This document shows, piece after piece, positions 5,732 to 7,352 of a DNA stretch of 7,352 nt; the stretch's first letter is position 1, and every line of letters starts with the position of its first letter. Both the position numbers and the translations under genes were made by a program. Origin of the DNA: Saprospiraceae bacterium UBA3362 (GTDB taxonomy: Bacteria > Bacteroidota > Bacteroidia > Chitinophagales > Saprospiraceae); assembly GCA_002360455.1 (NCBI GenBank), contig DEQQ01000079.1, forward strand, positions 1 through 7,352, in the 5' to 3' direction. The notes beneath the pieces were generated by a model, which worked only from the letters and a program-made list of their open reading frames with translations, searched no databases and had not been told where the DNA came from.

Positions 5732-6041
5732 GCAAAAAATAAAATAGTATTCTAAGATTTATTGACCTTGCTAGCTAAGCTGCGGTTGAAGTGCTTAGAA
5801 GAATCAGATCCAACTCAACAAGTTTTTATTTTAAATCATTCTCACAAGATAGCTTCTATTTTTTAGAAAAAAATAGCAGATCATCTCATAATTTATATAT
5901 GCGATTGCATTGCTAAGTCGATTTCATATTGAATTTTATAAATGAACTTGCGCGATGATTTTTTTATTGAAAAAAAATAATTACAATGAAACTTCTTTTT
6001 TCAACTATTGAAGCGAATCAAAAAAAAGGATCAAATTCCAA
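5732..6041. other. AT-rich gene-free stretch
   Basis: I found no credible gene, tRNA or repeat here. There are runs of A or T of seven to eight bases, an inverted repeat CTAAGC (5775-5780) / GCTTAG (5793-5798) around a 12-base loop with no T tract, and two short ATG frames on the plus strand (from 5942 and 5986) of 12 and 23 codons that look random. T8 on the minus strand at 6027-6020, after a weak GGA/TCC pairing, may help end the exonuclease transcript. Confidence 0.5.
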
Positions 6042-6704
6042 TCACATCAATCTCTGATAAACTTGGGCAGTCAATTTAACATCTTTGAGACAGTATTGAG
6101 CAATTCGTTCTACATCTTTTTCTTGCCAGTACACACGACCTACCATGCTTCCGTCAATGTCATCCTTTGAGCTTTCCAGTCCAAGAGAAGCCGCCAAAAG
6201 ATCCAGAGAAGTGGGGTTCTTCGCATCACCAAATTTCCACATCTCCATGGTATCTACAATTTGTCTAACCTCCCAGGGTTTTTTACTGCTCAATTTGAGA
6301 ATATCCGGCAAGCCCAATTGACAAATCACGGCTCTGCGGCAAATGTAAGGAATATCAAACTCTCTCACATTGTGTCCACAAAATGCATGTTGTTGGGGAT
6401 TATTAAAATATCCGCTCACCACTTTAAAAAATTCTTGCAAAATTTCCCTTTCATCATCACCGTAAATGGCCTTCGACCTAAGCTCTCCTTGGGAGAAAAA
6501 AGCCAAGCCAATACACACTATTTTTCCGAACTCCGCAAAAATAGCGGCCTTATCTTCGTACCAATCAGACACCGATTTATTGGGGTCCTGACCCAGATAC
6601 TGTCTGCTTTTTAGCGTCCACAGTTGTTGCCATTTTTCAGGCATTGACTCGTAACGGTCGTATTGAGAAACCGTTTCAATATCCAAGAAAAGGATGTTTT
6701 CCAC
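6042..6704 (-). CDS. DEDDy 3'-5' exonuclease related to the PolB proofreading domain
   Basis: This 220-residue stand-alone exonuclease belongs to the RNase H-like DEDD superfamily, in the group described as predicted 3'-5' exonuclease related to the PolB exonuclease domain (Pfam DNA_pol_B_exo2). It would remove 3'-terminal nucleotides with two metal ions; its true substrate is unknown. With the start at 6704, Exo I is FLDIET (D8, E10), Exo II is CGHNVREFDIPYICRR (N112, D117), and Exo III is YCLKDV (Y204, D208; the Y-x3-D spacing of DEDDy enzymes). DLLAASLG, then KDDIDGS and VYWQEKDVERI, are typical of the family. No ATG precedes Exo I. GTG at 6704 gives the usual short family N terminus (ENILFLDIET), and TATTTTTG at 6728-6721 just upstream could be its -7 box. 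GTG at 6752 is an alternative and would add 16 residues. It is divergent from the coiled-coil gene and has no polymerase gene beside it. Confidence 0.88.
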   Translation of the reverse strand: MENILFLDIETVSQYDRYESMPEKWQQLWTLKSRQYLGQDPNKSVSDWYEDKAAIFAEFGKIVCIGLAFFSQGELRSKAIYGDDEREILQEFFKVVSGYFNNPQQHAFCGHNVREFDIPYICRRAVICQLGLPDILKLSSKKPWEVRQIVDTMEMWKFGDAKNPTSLDLLAASLGLESSKDDIDGSMVGRVYWQEKDVERIAQYCLKDVKLTAQVYQRLM

Positions 6705-6720
6705 TATCTTTTGTTTTACC

Positions 6721-6728
6721 CAAAAATA
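6721..6728 (-). promoter_or_regulatory. -7 promoter element candidate for the exonuclease
   Basis: TATTTTTG on the minus strand matches TAnnTTTG exactly and is identical to the rel -7 box. No TTG stands 17-20 bases upstream; the nearest match is TGC with a 20-base spacer. If used, transcription starts near 6715, which would leave about 10 bases before GTG 6704 and exclude GTG 6752. Confidence 0.3.
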
Positions 6729-6829
6729 AGGAGAATCACTGATTTTTTGCACTTTGGACTAATTTTTGTTAAGCTTTAGTACAAAAAATCCTATTTTTAC
6801 AGTTTATAAAACGAAAAAAACCACACGAA

Positions 6830-7352
6830 ATGGCAGATCGTTCCAATCAAAATTTAAAAGCAGCCGCAATCATCGCCGTATTGGCATTGCTCGGCTTGAA
6901 TGTCTACCAGTTTGTCAATAACAGACAGCTGAAAACAGATAACTTAGTCAAAGAAAATGAACTTGAACAGTTGGATAAAGCAAAAGCTGAACTTGAAAAA
7001 CAGTATCAGGATGCGCTCACTGATCTCAATGACATGAAGACTAACAATGCAGAACTCAATGCAATGATCGATTCTCAAAAGGAAGAACTTAGAATCCAAA
7101 AAGATAAAATCGGTACATTGCTAAAGGACAGTAAAAATCTTTCTGCAGCTAGAAAGGAAATGGATGGCATGAAGTCCAAAATTCAAGATTATCTCAATGA
7201 AATTGCTACTCTCAAATCAAAAAATGAGCAGCTTACTGCAGAAAATACCGGCCTCACACAGGACAAAGAAAATCTAACACAAGAAGTCAAGAAAAAATCT
7301 GAAGAGAATGCAAACCTTTCTCAAGAAAAAACTTCTTTGATGTCGGAAAAAG
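6830..7352 (+). CDS. Membrane-anchored coiled-coil protein (3' end outside window)
   Basis: The ATG at 6830 opens a frame that stays open to the window edge, giving 174 residues. Residues 1-10 are polar (MADRSNQNLK), 11-29 form one membrane helix (AAAIIAVLALLGLNVYQFV), and from about residue 34 to the edge there is continuous heptad-like sequence rich in E, K, L, N and Q (for example LEQLDKAKAELEKQYQDAL), with no proline, as in a long coiled coil. The short N-terminal side with only one positive pair, followed by a long charged helix, suggests a signal anchor with the coil in the periplasm, though topology is uncertain. Proteins of this shape, with a beta-rich C-terminal domain, occur across Bacteroidota as conserved proteins of unknown function; whether this one has such an end cannot be seen. 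Its promoter must lie in the 125 bases shared with the divergent exonuclease. TATTTTTA (6792-6799) is a one-mismatch -7 candidate. Confidence 0.85.
   Translation, partial: MADRSNQNLKAAAIIAVLALLGLNVYQFVNNRQLKTDNLVKENELEQLDKAKAELEKQYQDALTDLNDMKTNNAELNAMIDSQKEELRIQKDKIGTLLKDSKNLSAARKEMDGMKSKIQDYLNEIATLKSKNEQLTAENTGLTQDKENLTQEVKKKSEENANLSQEKTSLMSEK

Noticed and set aside
5509..6041. tRNA, small RNA or insertion-sequence remnant in the long gap
   Set aside because: No cloverleaf, no terminal inverted repeats or target duplication, and no transposase-like translation could be found by eye.
6261..6614. 117-codon plus-strand frame inside the exonuclease
   Set aside because: It is a shadow of a gene whose catalytic motifs are all intact on the minus strand.

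Overview
The window (about one third GC) looks like chromosome from a Bacteroidota bacterium, probably of the Saprospirales/Chitinophagales kind. Two genes end in the C-terminal sorting domain used by the type IX secretion system (T9SS), a system restricted to this phylum and its relatives. Promoter-like sites fit the Bacteroidota pattern (TTG about 19 bases before TAnnTTTG), and there are no clear Shine-Dalgarno sequences. No mobile element, CRISPR array, rRNA or tRNA was seen.

Layout from left to right. (1) Bases 1-765: the 3' end of a secreted T9SS cargo gene with a dockerin-like piece and a cohesin-like beta domain, closed by a strong terminator. (2) A 400-base intergenic region with a hairpin, two direct repeats and a sigma-54-like promoter, leading into two tandem small heat shock protein genes (Hsp20) that share a terminator. 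(3) A bifunctional Rel/SpoT (p)ppGpp synthetase-hydrolase with all domains and key residues, read from a good phylum-type promoter that leaves a very short leader. (4) Convergent to it, a secreted, cysteine-bearing T9SS cargo protein. (5) About 600 bases of AT-rich DNA without a conventional gene. Inside it a GC-rich island carries two overlapping very short reading frames, the best candidate here for something undescribed. (6) On the minus strand, a DEDDy 3'-5' exonuclease related to the PolB proofreading domain. (7) Divergent from it, the start of a membrane-anchored coiled-coil protein that runs off the window.

Two themes connect genes here: stress response (the Hsp20 pair and stringent-response Rel) and cell-surface export (two T9SS cargos). 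They sit in separate transcription units, and nothing in the sequence shows that they form one system. Apart from the small-ORF island and the regulatory architecture upstream of hsp20 and rel, this is an ordinary housekeeping region.
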